A DNA stretch of 25,044 bases, taken from assembly GCA_964520895.1 (NCBI GenBank), contig CAZFOR010000012.1, forward strand, positions 1 to 25,044, in the 5' to 3' direction. Both the position numbers and the translations under genes were made by a program. The notes beneath the pieces are model-generated. The model was not told where the DNA came from, did not search any database, and saw only the letters and a program-made list of their open reading frames with translations. Each line of letters starts with the position of its first letter. The first letter of the stretch is position 1. The stretch is from SIG350 sp964520895. GTDB taxonomy: Bacteria; Bacillota; Clostridia; TANB77; SIG350. Below, piece after piece: positions 1-9,081 of the stretch.

Positions 1-1236
1 GACTGGTTGGTTTCTGAGTTTAAGAAAGACAGTGGTATTGATTTATCAAAAGATGCTAGTGCATTACAAAGATTAAAAGAAGCAGCTGAAAAAGCTAAAA
101 TTGAATTATCAGGTGTTAATCAAACAAATATTAACTTACCATTTATAACAGCTGATAGCACAGGTCCTAAACATATGGATATTACTTTATCAAAAGCTAA
201 ATTTGAAGATTTAATTAGAGATTTAGTAGAATCAACAATAGGTCCAGTTAATCAAGCATTAGCAGATGCTAAATTGACAGCTGATAAAGTTGATAAAATT
301 CTATTAGTTGGTGGTTCAAGCAGAATACCACTTGTACAAGAAACTATTAAAAAAATCACAAATAAACAACCAGATAAAGGTATTAACCCAGATGAATGTG
401 TTGCAATTGGTGCAGCTATTCAAGGTGGTGTACTATCAGGTGATGTTAAAGATTTAGTATTATTAGATGTAACACCTTTATCATTAGGTATTGAAACATT
501 TGGTGGTGTATTTACTAAATTAATTGAAAGAAATACAACAATACCTACAAAAAAATCACAAGTATTCTCAACAGCAGCAGATGGTCAAACATCAGTTGAA
601 ATTCACGTATTACAAGGTGAAAGAGAGATGGCTCAATACAATAAAACTTTAGGTAGATTCCAATTAACTGGAATTCCAGCAGCTCCAAGAGGAATACCTC
701 AAATTGAAGTTACATTTGATATTGATGCAAATGGTATTGTACATGTATCAGCTAAGGATATGGCTACAAATAATGAACAAAGAATTGATATAACAGCAAG
801 TTCTAACTTAAATGAAGATGAAATCAAAGCAGCTGTAAAAGAAGCAGAAGCACATGCAGAAGAAGATAAAAAGAAAAAAGAAGAGATTGAAATTAGAAAT
901 AATGCTGATTCTTTAATATATAATACTGAGAAATCATTAAAAGAAATTGGTGATAAAATTAGTAGTGAAGAAAAAGCTAAAATTGAAACAGAATTAGAGA
1001 ACGTTAAAAAATCATTAGAAGGAACAGATATAGACGCAATTAAAACTGCAACAGAAGCATTAACACAAGAATTCTACAAATTATCTGAAAAATTATATAG
1101 TCAAGTAAATCAAAATCAAGCAGGTGCAGATGCGCAAGCTGATGGAGCAAATGCTGAAACATCTTCAGATAATGTATATAATGCAGACTATAAAGTTGAA
1201 GAAGAATCAAATCCAAATGATGATGAAAACAAATAA
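1..1236 (+). CDS. dnaK: Chaperone protein DnaK (Hsp70), C-terminal part, 5' truncated by window
   Basis: This is the ATP-dependent chaperone that binds unfolded peptides with DnaJ and GrpE in the cytoplasm. The frame is open from base 1, so the gene starts upstream and about 411 codons are visible. The end of the nucleotide-binding domain shows the ILLVGGSSRIP phosphate/adenosine motif near residue 100 of the visible part. The linker DVTPLSLGIE follows, then the substrate-binding beta domain (TTIPTKKSQVFSTAADGQ, VLQGERE, GRFQLTGIP), the helical lid, and a disordered acidic tail ending in PNDDENK. Lid and tail lengths match Firmicutes DnaK. dnaJ follows after a spacer of 84 bases that contains a strong hairpin. 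No CIRCE element is visible, since the operon start lies outside. Identity is secure. Confidence 0.98.
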   Translation, partial: DWLVSEFKKDSGIDLSKDASALQRLKEAAEKAKIELSGVNQTNINLPFITADSTGPKHMDITLSKAKFEDLIRDLVESTIGPVNQALADAKLTADKVDKILLVGGSSRIPLVQETIKKITNKQPDKGINPDECVAIGAAIQGGVLSGDVKDLVLLDVTPLSLGIETFGGVFTKLIERNTTIPTKKSQVFSTAADGQTSVEIHVLQGEREMAQYNKTLGRFQLTGIPAAPRGIPQIEVTFDIDANGIVHVSAKDMATNNEQRIDITASSNLNEDEIKAAVKEAEAHAEEDKKKKEEIEIRNNADSLIYNTEKSLKEIGDKISSEEKAKIETELENVKKSLEGTDIDAIKTATEALTQEFYKLSEKLYSQVNQNQAGADAQADGANAETSSDNVYNADYKVEEESNPNDDENK

Positions 1237-1258
1237 ATAAAACATTAAAACATATTTA

Positions 1259-1285
1259 TGGGCACACAATTTAAATTGGTGCCCA
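1259..1285 (+). terminator. Hairpin between dnaK and dnaJ (attenuator or mRNA-processing stem)
   Basis: TGGGCAC (1259-1265) pairs with GTGCCCA (1279-1285). Inside it, CAATTT (1267-1272) and AAATTG (1273-1278) are also complementary, leaving one bulged A, so almost the whole 27 bases is self-complementary. No good T run follows (AAATTTATG), so it is more likely a partial terminator or an mRNA stabilising/processing stem than a full intrinsic terminator. The stem is seen directly; the role is inferred. Confidence 0.6.
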
Positions 1286-1320
1286 AATTTATGTAATATA
1301 TATAAAGGAGAGAATTTTAA

Positions 1321-2466
1321 ATGGCAGATAAAAGGGACTATTATGAAGTTCTAGGTGTAAATAAAAATGCAACAGATGATGAATTAAAAAGAGCATATCG
1401 TAAAATGGCTAAAAAATATCACCCTGATGCAAATATGGATAATAAAGAACAAGCTGAGAAGAACTTTAAAGAAGTAAATGAAGCATATGAAACATTAAGT
1501 GATAAACAAAAAAGAAATATGTATGATCAGTTTGGACATGATGCAGCAAATGGTTTTAATGGTGGTGGCTTTAATGGATATAATACATCTGGGTTTAGTG
1601 GCTTTAGTGGTGGTTTCAACGGATTTGATATGGAATTTGATATGAATGATATTTTTGGATCATTTTTTGGTGGTGGAATGAATAATTCTAGAAAAAGAAA
1701 TGGACCAAGAAAAGGTCAAGATATCAAAGTTGCTGTTGAAATAACTTTTGAAGAAGCAGCTTTTGGTGTTGATAAAGAAATTACATTGTCAAGAGATGAT
1801 GAGTGTGAAACATGTCATGGTAGTGGTGCAAAACCTGGCACTAAACAATCTACTTGCACAGCTTGTAATGGTACAGGTCAAGTAAGATATGCTCAAAATA
1901 CTATATTGGGACAAATTATGAGTACAAAAACATGTGAAAAATGTGGTGGTGAAGGGAAAATAATTGAAGAGCATTGCGTAAATTGTAAGGGAAAAGGAAC
2001 GATTAGAAAACAAAAGAAAATGACAGTATCTATACCACAAGGAATTGACAATAATCAAACAATTTCAATTAGAGGTGAAGGTAATAAAGGTCAAAAAGGT
2101 GGACCAAAAGGAGATTTATACATAACTATTTATGTTAAACCACATAGTATTTTTACAAGAAAAGGTGATAATATATTCTCAAATATAAAAGTACCTTTTA
2201 CAGTAATGGCTATGGGTGGAGAGATAGATGTTAAAACATTATCAGGTAGTGTAAAATATAAAATACCAGAAGGGACACAAACTAATACAGTATTTAGTTT
2301 AAAAGGACAAGGTATCAAAAATATACACGGTAGAGGACAAGGTGACTTGAATTTTACTGTAATTGTTGATATTCCTAAAAAACTATCTAATGAACAAAAA
2401 GATATATTAATGAAATTTAATCAAACAATAGGGGTAGAAAATAAAAAGAAAGGATTTTTTAGCTAA
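1321..2466 (+). CDS. dnaJ: Chaperone protein DnaJ (Hsp40)
   Basis: This is the co-chaperone that stimulates DnaK ATPase activity and delivers substrates. At 381 residues it has the full type I architecture. The J domain carries HPD at residues 34-36. A Gly/Phe-rich linker spans about 75-125 (GGGFNGYNTSGFSG). The zinc-binding domain starts at C162 and has four CxxCxGxG repeats (CETCHGSG, CTACNGTG, CEKCGGEG, CVNCKGKG). The C-terminal substrate-binding domains follow. The start ATG is preceded by AAAGGAGAG at good spacing. The stop TAA shares its last A with the ATG of rsmE, which points to translational coupling. In many Firmicutes prmA follows dnaJ; here it is missing and rsmE comes directly. 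Confidence 0.98.
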   Translation: MADKRDYYEVLGVNKNATDDELKRAYRKMAKKYHPDANMDNKEQAEKNFKEVNEAYETLSDKQKRNMYDQFGHDAANGFNGGGFNGYNTSGFSGFSGGFNGFDMEFDMNDIFGSFFGGGMNNSRKRNGPRKGQDIKVAVEITFEEAAFGVDKEITLSRDDECETCHGSGAKPGTKQSTCTACNGTGQVRYAQNTILGQIMSTKTCEKCGGEGKIIEEHCVNCKGKGTIRKQKKMTVSIPQGIDNNQTISIRGEGNKGQKGGPKGDLYITIYVKPHSIFTRKGDNIFSNIKVPFTVMAMGGEIDVKTLSGSVKYKIPEGTQTNTVFSLKGQGIKNIHGRGQGDLNFTVIVDIPKKLSNEQKDILMKFNQTIGVENKKKGFFS

Positions 2467-3206
2467 TGCCAAATTTCTTTGTAAAAAATGAACAAATAAA
2501 AAATAATAATATTTATATAACAGATAGTGATGTAAATCATATATCAAATGTACTTAGATTAAAAGTAGATGCAAATATTAATATTATTGATGAAAATCAA
2601 AATCAATATTTATGTAAAATTATAAATATTGATAAAAAAGTAGTTGAATGTGAAATAGTAGAAAAATTAGATATTAATAATGAACCTAGTGTTAATATTA
2701 CACTATTTCAATGTTTAGCTAAATTTGAGAAAATGGAGTATATAATTCAAAAAGCAACAGAGCTTGGTATAAAAGAATTTGTGCCAGTTATAAGTAATAG
2801 GGTGATTGTTAAATTGGATGATAAAGCTAAGGCAAAAAAGATGGATAGATGGCATGTTATAGCTAAAGGTGCAGCAGAGCAATCTAAAAGAAATTGTATA
2901 CCTGAAATAAAAAATATAATTTTTTACAAAGATATTTGCAATTTGGTACCTAAATATGATATTATATTAGTAGCTTATGAACAAGAAAAAGAATCATTAA
3001 AAAAAATATTGGCAAAAGTGAAAAGTAATGTTCAAAATATTGGTATAATAATAGGTCCAGAAGGTGGATTTGAGCAAAGTGAAATAGACCTATTAAAGAA
3101 GTATAATAATACATATATTATATCATTAGGCAAAACTATATTGAGGACGGAAACGGCATCAATTTCATTAATTAGTAATATATTATACGAGTTTAATGAA
3201 ATGTAG
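2466..3206 (+). CDS. rsmE: 16S rRNA (uracil(1498)-N(3))-methyltransferase RsmE
   Basis: RsmE methylates N3 of U1498 in helix 44 of 16S rRNA using S-adenosylmethionine. The 246-residue protein has an N-terminal PUA-like domain (HISNVLRLKVDANINIID) and a C-terminal SPOUT/trefoil-knot methyltransferase domain. The knot motif GPEGGF is at about residues 197-202, followed by the SAM-binding run SLGKTILRTETA. FQCLAKFEKMEYIIQKATELG and AKGAAEQSKR are family signatures. The start codon overlaps the dnaJ stop by one base, so expression probably depends on dnaJ translation. Length and motif order are normal for the family. Confidence 0.96.
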   Translation: MPNFFVKNEQIKNNNIYITDSDVNHISNVLRLKVDANINIIDENQNQYLCKIINIDKKVVECEIVEKLDINNEPSVNITLFQCLAKFEKMEYIIQKATELGIKEFVPVISNRVIVKLDDKAKAKKMDRWHVIAKGAAEQSKRNCIPEIKNIIFYKDICNLVPKYDIILVAYEQEKESLKKILAKVKSNVQNIGIIIGPEGGFEQSEIDLLKKYNNTYIISLGKTILRTETASISLISNILYEFNEM

Positions 3207-3221
3207 AAAGGGGATTATTAA

Positions 3222-3632
3222 ATGAAATTCGAACAAGCATTAAAAGATAAGAAGTTAAGGGAAAATATAATTACAAATATTGTACTATTTATATGTTTTG
3301 AATTTTTTCTATATTTAATATATTTTGATTGGGCAAGAAATAGTATAAATATAAGATTAGATTGTATAGTATCAGCAGGTGTTATTACAATGATAGCAGC
3401 AGTATTATTTATATTAGGGTTTGGAAATAAAAATAAAAGGTTTATGATATATGGAATAGAGTTTTTTGCATTAGCAGTATTTACATTTTTAGGATATTTC
3501 ATTTTAACAACAATTCCAGCTTTTATAAGATTTAAAGGTATTTCTATTTATAGTTTCATACCTTTTATAGCTTTCTTAATATACTATGTTATTAAAGTAA
3601 TAATCATGATAAAAAATAAAATGAAGAATTAG
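3222..3632 (+). CDS. Hypothetical small integral membrane protein, four predicted membrane spans
   Basis: I do not recognise this 136-residue protein. It has a short charged N-terminus (KFEQALKDKKLREN), then four hydrophobic stretches at about residues 15-35, 48-68, 74-95 and 108-130, with a basic end (IKNKMKN). There are no catalytic motifs. It has a clear AAAGGGG ribosome binding site just after the rsmE stop and sits 10 bases before yicC, so it is very likely co-transcribed with them. Base composition matches its neighbours. It occupies a position in a housekeeping operon where no conserved gene is usual, so it is probably lineage-specific. Function unknown. Confidence 0.8.
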   Translation: MKFEQALKDKKLRENIITNIVLFICFEFFLYLIYFDWARNSINIRLDCIVSAGVITMIAAVLFILGFGNKNKRFMIYGIEFFALAVFTFLGYFILTTIPAFIRFKGISIYSFIPFIAFLIYYVIKVIIMIKNKMKN

Positions 3633-3642
3633 GGTGTAAAAA

Positions 3643-4521
3643 ATGATTAAAAGCATGACAGGTTATGGTAAAGGTGAATATGTTGGAAATAATAGAAAAT
3701 ATATTGTTGAAATAAAATCTGTAAATCATAAATATTTAGATGTTAGTTTTAGAATGCCTAAATATTTATCTACATTTGAGCATGAAACAAGAAAGATAAT
3801 AAGTAAAAATATTAACAGAGGAAAGATAGATGTATTTGTTAGGTTTGAAAATTTTAGTGATTTAGGTAAAAACATTAAAATTGATGATGAGCTTTTAAAT
3901 ATATATTTAAAAGAAATAGATAGAGTTTCTAATAAATATAATATTGAAAATGATATTAAAATATCTAATATTGTTAATATTGAAAATATTATTAAAATTG
4001 AGCAAGATGAAACAGATGATGAAGTTATATTAAATGAATTAACAAAGGCAGTAGAGTTAGCAATAGATAATTATACTAAAATGAAGCAAGTTGAAGGTAA
4101 TAAGATTTTACAAGATATAATAGAAAAGCTTGATGTATTACAAGTTAATATTAATAAGATAGAAGAATTATCATATAATGTTGTTGATGAATATAAAAAT
4201 AAAATAGAAGAAAGATTGAGAAATTTTGAAGAAATTAAAAACATTGATAATTCAAGAATATTAACTGAAATAGTTATATTTGCAGATAAAATGACAATAG
4301 ATGAAGAAATTATAAGATTTAAATCACATATAAATCAATTTAGAAAAGAAGTATCAAGTGATAATTGTTCAGGTAAGAAACTTGATTTTATAATACAAGA
4401 AATTAACAGAGAAACTAATACAATTGGTTCAAAAACTAATTGTTTAGAAATAACTAATTTAGTCATACAAAACAAATCTATAAATGAAAACATAAGGGAA
4501 CAAATTCAAAATATTGAATAG
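3643..4521 (+). CDS. yicC: YicC/YloC family endoribonuclease
   Basis: The N-terminal signature IKSMTGYGKGE and the segment EIKSVNHKYLDVSFRMP are diagnostic of the YicC/YloC family, as is the C-terminal SGKKLDFIIQEINRETNTIG with its Gly-Ser-Lys end. Members are stress-related endoribonucleases; E. coli YicC has been linked to decay of the small RNA RyhB. The long middle (about residues 85-200) is helical and charged. Length (292 residues) is normal. It stands directly before remA, 11 bases away, which is the conserved Firmicutes order yloC-remA. The exact substrate in this organism cannot be read from the sequence. Confidence 0.95.
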   Translation: MIKSMTGYGKGEYVGNNRKYIVEIKSVNHKYLDVSFRMPKYLSTFEHETRKIISKNINRGKIDVFVRFENFSDLGKNIKIDDELLNIYLKEIDRVSNKYNIENDIKISNIVNIENIIKIEQDETDDEVILNELTKAVELAIDNYTKMKQVEGNKILQDIIEKLDVLQVNINKIEELSYNVVDEYKNKIEERLRNFEEIKNIDNSRILTEIVIFADKMTIDEEIIRFKSHINQFRKEVSSDNCSGKKLDFIIQEINRETNTIGSKTNCLEITNLVIQNKSINENIREQIQNIE

Positions 4522-4532
4522 GAGGAAAGTTT

Positions 4533-4805
4533 ATGAAATTAATTAACATAGGTTTTGGAAACATTGTTTTTGCAAACAGGGTAATTGCTATGGTAAGTCC
4601 TGAATCTGCACCAATTAAAAGAATTATTCAAGAAGCAAGAGAAAAGGGTAATTTAATTGATGCTACACAAGGAAGAAGAACAAGAGCAGTTATTATTATG
4701 GATAGTGACCATGTTGTTTTATCTGCAATACAACCTGAAACAGTTGCAGGCAGATTAGATAAAGAAATTGTTGATGAAATTAGTACTACAGATATAGAAG
4801 AATAG
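4533..4805 (+). CDS. remA: Extracellular matrix regulator RemA family protein (DUF370)
   Basis: The 90-residue protein has the RemA core: KLINIGFGNIVFANRVIAMV, then SPESAPIKRIIQEAREKG, DATQGRRTRAVIIMDSDHV and LSAIQPETVAGRL. In Bacillus subtilis RemA is an oligomeric DNA-binding activator of biofilm matrix and osmoprotection genes, and binds clustered repeats upstream of its targets. A strong AGGAGG site precedes the ATG. The next gene is rpoZ, whereas gmk usually intervenes in relatives. The short direct-repeat array at 10465-10505 is the kind of site a RemA-like oligomer could bind, but that link is only a guess. Confidence 0.95.
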   Translation: MKLINIGFGNIVFANRVIAMVSPESAPIKRIIQEAREKGNLIDATQGRRTRAVIIMDSDHVVLSAIQPETVAGRLDKEIVDEISTTDIEE

Positions 4806-4823
4806 AATAGGAGTGAATTTTAA

Positions 4824-5060
4824 ATGATAGTAAAACCAAGAATAACATCTTTATTAAACAAAGTTGATTGCAGATATGTATTAGTATCTGTTGTAGCAAA
4901 AAGAGCAAGAGAATTAACAGAAGGTGAAAAGGAATTAGTAGAGGCTAAAACTAGTTGTACAGTTTCTACTGCTGCAGAAGAATTAGATGAAGGTAAAATC
5001 CTATATGTACCAAAGACAGCTGAGCAAATTAAACAAGAGGAAGAAGAAGCTAATAACTAA
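4824..5060 (+). CDS. rpoZ: DNA-directed RNA polymerase omega subunit
   Basis: The small omega subunit helps assemble RNA polymerase by clamping beta-prime. The 78-residue product has the N-terminal pattern KPRITSLLNKVDCRYVLVSVVAKRARELTEG and the later KILYVPKTAEQI, matching Firmicutes RpoZ. Its ribosome binding site is TAGGAGTG and it follows remA after 18 bases. An intrinsic terminator follows it at 5074-5109, so it probably closes the dnaK/yicC-side transcription unit. Confidence 0.94.
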   Translation: MIVKPRITSLLNKVDCRYVLVSVVAKRARELTEGEKELVEAKTSCTVSTAAEELDEGKILYVPKTAEQIKQEEEEANN

Positions 5061-5073
5061 TAATTAATTTAGG

Positions 5074-5109
5074 CATTACTTACATTTATGTATGGTAATG
5101 TTTTTCTTT
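5074..5109 (+). terminator. Intrinsic terminator after rpoZ
   Basis: CATTAC (5074-5079) pairs with GTAATG (5095-5100), with weaker inner CAT/ATG pairing, and TTTTTCTTT follows at once. This ends transcription before alr. It also shows that the ATG at 5092, which lies inside the hairpin, is not the start of alr. Confidence 0.7.
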
Positions 5110-5124
5110 AATGAAAGGATTTTT

Positions 5125-6220
5125 ATGGATAATATTAGACAAACTAAATTAGAAGTTAATACTGAAAATGTTATATATAACATAAATCAAATAAAAGAAT
5201 ATGTTGGTAATGATGTAAGTATTATGCCAATTATAAAAAGCAATGGTTATGGAACATATATTAATCAAAGAATGGATATTTTTGAAAAGACTAATATACA
5301 TATTGTAGGTGTTGCAATTGTTGATGAAGGCGTATATATTAGAAAACAAGGATATGATGGTGATATATTTATACTTAACCAACCATTAGAAGATGAAATA
5401 CAAACTATATCACAGTATAATCTAACAGTTGGAACCGCTTCTAAATCATTTATACAAAAACTAGGTGAGTATAATTCAAAATTTAAAATACATATTGAGC
5501 TTGGTACTGGTATGGGAAGAACAGGTATTAATCCTAATAGATTAAATGAATATATAGACTATATTAATCAATATGATAATATACAAATAGAAGGTATATA
5601 TACACATTTTTCATGTAGTGATTGTGATTTAGAATATACAAAAAAACAAATTAATTCATTTAATTTTGGTGTAAATATAGTTAAAGATAGAGATATTAAT
5701 TTAAAATATATTCATTGTTGCAATTCGGCAGGTATAATAAATTTTAAAAATGCACATTTTAATTTAGTAAGATTAGGTATAATGCTATATGGATATTACC
5801 CTAATGATGATTTGAAAAATAAAATTGAATTAAAACCTGTATTAAAATTGAAAAGTAAAATTTCATATATAAAAGAAGTTGGAGAAGGTACAAGTATTAG
5901 TTATGGAAGAACATTTATAACTAATAGAAAAAGTAAAATTGCAACTGTTCCAATTGGATATGCAGATGGAATAAGAAGAGCAATGTCAAACAAGGGACAT
6001 GTTGTTATAAATAACCAGCTTGTATCAATTGTTGGCACAGTATGTATGGATTCATTTATGATAGATATAACTGATATACCTAATGTTAAAGAACGGTGAT
6101 GATGTATATATTTGGGATAATGATAAAATAACTGTTGAAGATATTGCTAATATTTATGGAACAATTAATTATGAAGTTATATCAAATATATCTAATAGAG
6201 TTATAAGAGAGTTTATATAA
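5125..6220 (+). pseudogene. alr: Alanine racemase, disrupted by a +1 frameshift near 6094
   Basis: Alanine racemase makes D-alanine for peptidoglycan using PLP. I chose ATG 5125 because AAAGGA lies just upstream and the earlier in-frame ATG (5092) is inside the rpoZ terminator. The PLP lysine is K38 in MPIIKSNGYG. HIELGTGMGRTGI, IEGIYTHFSCSD and the catalytic Tyr of SISYGRTF (about residue 260) are present, then GTVCMDSFMIDITDIP. After NVKE (ending 6093) the frame hits TGA at 6097. Skipping one base (C6094) resumes an excellent family C-terminus from GDDVYIW to NISNRVIREFI, ending at TAA 6218-6220. The repaired product would be about 364 residues, normal for Alr. The cause is either a real mutation or an assembly error; no slippery run of identical bases is present. 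Confidence 0.9.
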
Positions 6221-6243
6221 AATAAATATATAGGAGGTTTTTT

Positions 6244-6798
6244 ATGAAAAAGATTATTACAGTAGCAGGAAATGGTGGAAGTGGTAAAAGTACAATTGCA
6301 AATTTATTAGCTGAAAAACTAGGGTATAAAGCATATTTTATGGGTGATATTATGAGAAAACTTGCAAGTGAGAATAATATGGATATTGTAACATTTCAAG
6401 AAACAATAAAATCAAACCCAGAATATGATCATAAAGTTGATGATATGCTTATACAGCTTGCAAAAACAAATGATGAAGCTATATTTGTATCAAGAACAGC
6501 ATGGCACTTTATACCAGATAGTTATAAGATTTATTTATATGTAAATGAAGATGAAGCTGCAAGAAGAATATATAATGATGATGTCAGAATAAATGAAAAG
6601 AAATATGATAGTCTAGAACAAGCAAAAGAATATTCAATAAGAAGAAATAAGCTAGAAATAGATAGATATCTAAAAGTATATAATATAAATGTTACAAATC
6701 GTAGTAATTATGATTTATCATTAGATACCTCTGAAATGACTATTGAAGAAGTATTAGAAAAAATATTAGAAGAATATAACAAATATTTAGAAAGGTAA
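6244..6798 (+). CDS. P-loop nucleoside/nucleotide kinase, cytidylate-kinase-like (CmkB/AAA type)
   Basis: The 184-residue protein opens with a Walker A loop GNGGSGKST (residues 9-17) and continues YFMGDIMRKLASENNMD, which resembles the (d)CMP-kinase-like family. VDDMLIQLAK and the Walker-B-like strand EAIFVSRTAWHFIP follow. The lid region has basic AARRIYNDDVR and YSIRRNKLEIDRYL, and the end includes NRSNYDLSLDTSEMTIEEVL, typical of this fold. It is shorter than classical Cmk (about 220). A strong TAGGAGG precedes the ATG. It sits six bases upstream of priA, in a block where other clostridia often keep gmk and coaBC. Whether it phosphorylates CMP, another nucleotide or another small molecule cannot be told from sequence alone. 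Confidence 0.85.
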   Translation: MKKIITVAGNGGSGKSTIANLLAEKLGYKAYFMGDIMRKLASENNMDIVTFQETIKSNPEYDHKVDDMLIQLAKTNDEAIFVSRTAWHFIPDSYKIYLYVNEDEAARRIYNDDVRINEKKYDSLEQAKEYSIRRNKLEIDRYLKVYNINVTNRSNYDLSLDTSEMTIEEVLEKILEEYNKYLER

Positions 6799-6803
6799 AA
6801 AAT

Positions 6804-9056
6804 ATGTTTGTAAATGTACTATTAAATAACTCTGTATCAAAATTAGATAAACTATTTTCTTATCTTGTTCCTAAGAATATGGAACAAGATATTTGTATTG
6901 GTAAAAGAGTAGTAGTACCCTTTGGCAAAAGTAATAAAGAAGAATATGGTTTGATTATTGAAATAACAGATAGTATAGATTTTGATATAAAAAAAGTAAA
7001 AGAGATTATTAGAGTAGAAGACAAAGATATTATTATATCTAAATTTAATATTAAACTTGCAAAATGGATATCAAAAAGATATGTATGTAATTTATCTGAT
7101 AGTATTAGACTTATGTTACCACCTGGTATTACTAGAACAAATAATAGTATATATAATGAAAAAAAAGAAAAATGGATACATATTAATAATAAGGAAAAAA
7201 TCCTTTTAGAATATGATAATATAAAAGGATTAACACATAAAAGAAAAGAAGTACTAGATTTGTTATTAGATTTGGGACAAATTTTACAATCTGATTTATA
7301 TAATTATTTTAATATAACCTCACAGTTTTTGAAATGGTTTTTGGAAAAAGAATATATAAAAATAGAAGAAAATGTAGTATATAGAAATCCATTTAAACAA
7401 TATAAAATTGAGAAAAGTAGTAACTTAAAATTAAATGATGGGCAACAAAAAGTATATGATAAAATAGTTAATAAAATTGATGAGAATAAATATTTTGGTA
7501 TGTTATTACATGGTGTAACAGGTAGTGGGAAAACTGAAATATATATGCAAATAATTGATTATGTAATTAAACAAAATAAAAATGCAATTGTGTTAGTTCC
7601 TGAAATATCATTAACACCACAAATTGTTAATAGATTTTTATCAAGGTTTGGTGATATTGTAGCAGTATTACATAGTAAGTTATCAATTGGTGAAAAATTA
7701 GATGAATATAATAAAATAAAAAAAGGTGAAGTGAAAATTGTAATTGGTGCTAGAAGTGCAATATTTGCACCAATGAAAAATATAGGTATTGTAATTGTTG
7801 ATGAAGAACATGATAATTCATATAAATCAGATATGACACCTAAATATGATGCAAAACAAGTTGCTAAAAAAATATGTGAATATAACAAAGCTGTGATGTT
7901 ATTTGCATCTGCAACACCATCTATTAACACATACTATTTCGCACAAAAAGGCACTTATGAGCTACTTGAATTAAAACACAGGGCTAGCAGTAATTCAGTC
8001 TTACCTGAAATTCAAGTGATAGACCTAATACACGAACCTATACAAAATAATTTTAGTAATATTACTAAAAAGCTATATAATGAAATTGCAATAAATTTAG
8101 AGAAAAAAGAACAAACAATAATATTTATAAATAAAAGAGGATATTACAGTTCTATAATTTGTAAGAACTGTGGATATATATATAAATGTCCTAATTGTGA
8201 TATTTCACTTACATATCATAATGATAAAAAACGACTTATATGTCATTATTGTGGGCATACTGAAAGACCTAATAATATTTGCCCTATTTGTGGTAATAGT
8301 GAATTTGATAAAAATAGTATTGGTACACAAAGAATACAAGCTGAATTAGAAAATGCGTTTCCAAATGCTAAAACTATACGAATGGATTTTGATACTACAA
8401 ATAAGAAAGATGGGCATTTAGAAATAATAAATAAATTTAAAAATGATAATATTGATATATTAATTGGTACACAAATGATAGCAAAAGGACATGATTTTCC
8501 AAATGTTACATTAGTTGGTGTATTAAATGCTGATATGTCTTTAAATACAGATGATTACAGAGCTAATGAGTTAACATATAATTTACTTACACAAGTTGCA
8601 GGAAGAGCAGGTAGGAAAGATAAACCTGGAAGAGTACTAATTCAAACATATAATCCTACAAATGATATATTTGAATTAATTAGAACAAATGAGTATGCAA
8701 AATTATATAATAATGAAATTGTGTATAGAAAAAACTTAACATATCCACCTTTTTGTGATATACTTACTATCACTTTAAGTGGCACTGATGAACAAAATGT
8801 TATTAATTCAAGTAAACAAATATTTGAAGATTTAAAACAAAATATGATAGAGTTTGTTAATAATAAAACAATGCAAATATACAGTCCAATTATATCTGCT
8901 TTATCTAAAATTAATAATGAATATAGATATAAGATATTAATTAAATGTATATATAATGAGAAGATATCTGTTAATTTAAAGGAGTTTTTAAACAGTGCAG
9001 ACAAATATAAACAAATTAAATTTAATTTAGATATTAACCCAAATGGAAGTATATAA
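6804..9056 (+). CDS. priA: Primosomal protein N' (PriA), replication-restart helicase
   Basis: PriA recognises stalled replication forks and reloads the replicative helicase. In the 750-residue protein the N-terminal 3' DNA-binding domain begins FVNVLLNNSVSKLDKLFSYLVP. Walker A GVTGSGKTE is at about 237-245 and the DEEH Walker B box begins at about 333, followed by SASATPS-type motif III (FASATPS). The zinc-binding insertion with paired cysteines starts at C453 (CKNCGYIYKCPNC, CHYCGH, CPICG). The helicase C-terminal motifs ILIGTQMIAKGHDFPNVTLVG and LLTQVAGRAGR are intact. Start spacing is six bases after the upstream kinase stop, so the two are likely coupled. def follows after 25 bases. Confidence 0.97.
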   Translation: MFVNVLLNNSVSKLDKLFSYLVPKNMEQDICIGKRVVVPFGKSNKEEYGLIIEITDSIDFDIKKVKEIIRVEDKDIIISKFNIKLAKWISKRYVCNLSDSIRLMLPPGITRTNNSIYNEKKEKWIHINNKEKILLEYDNIKGLTHKRKEVLDLLLDLGQILQSDLYNYFNITSQFLKWFLEKEYIKIEENVVYRNPFKQYKIEKSSNLKLNDGQQKVYDKIVNKIDENKYFGMLLHGVTGSGKTEIYMQIIDYVIKQNKNAIVLVPEISLTPQIVNRFLSRFGDIVAVLHSKLSIGEKLDEYNKIKKGEVKIVIGARSAIFAPMKNIGIVIVDEEHDNSYKSDMTPKYDAKQVAKKICEYNKAVMLFASATPSINTYYFAQKGTYELLELKHRASSNSVLPEIQVIDLIHEPIQNNFSNITKKLYNEIAINLEKKEQTIIFINKRGYYSSIICKNCGYIYKCPNCDISLTYHNDKKRLICHYCGHTERPNNICPICGNSEFDKNSIGTQRIQAELENAFPNAKTIRMDFDTTNKKDGHLEIINKFKNDNIDILIGTQMIAKGHDFPNVTLVGVLNADMSLNTDDYRANELTYNLLTQVAGRAGRKDKPGRVLIQTYNPTNDIFELIRTNEYAKLYNNEIVYRKNLTYPPFCDILTITLSGTDEQNVINSSKQIFEDLKQNMIEFVNNKTMQIYSPIISALSKINNEYRYKILIKCIYNEKISVNLKEFLNSADKYKQIKFNLDINPNGSI

Positions 9057-9081
9057 TTAAATTTATAGAAATGGAGAATAT

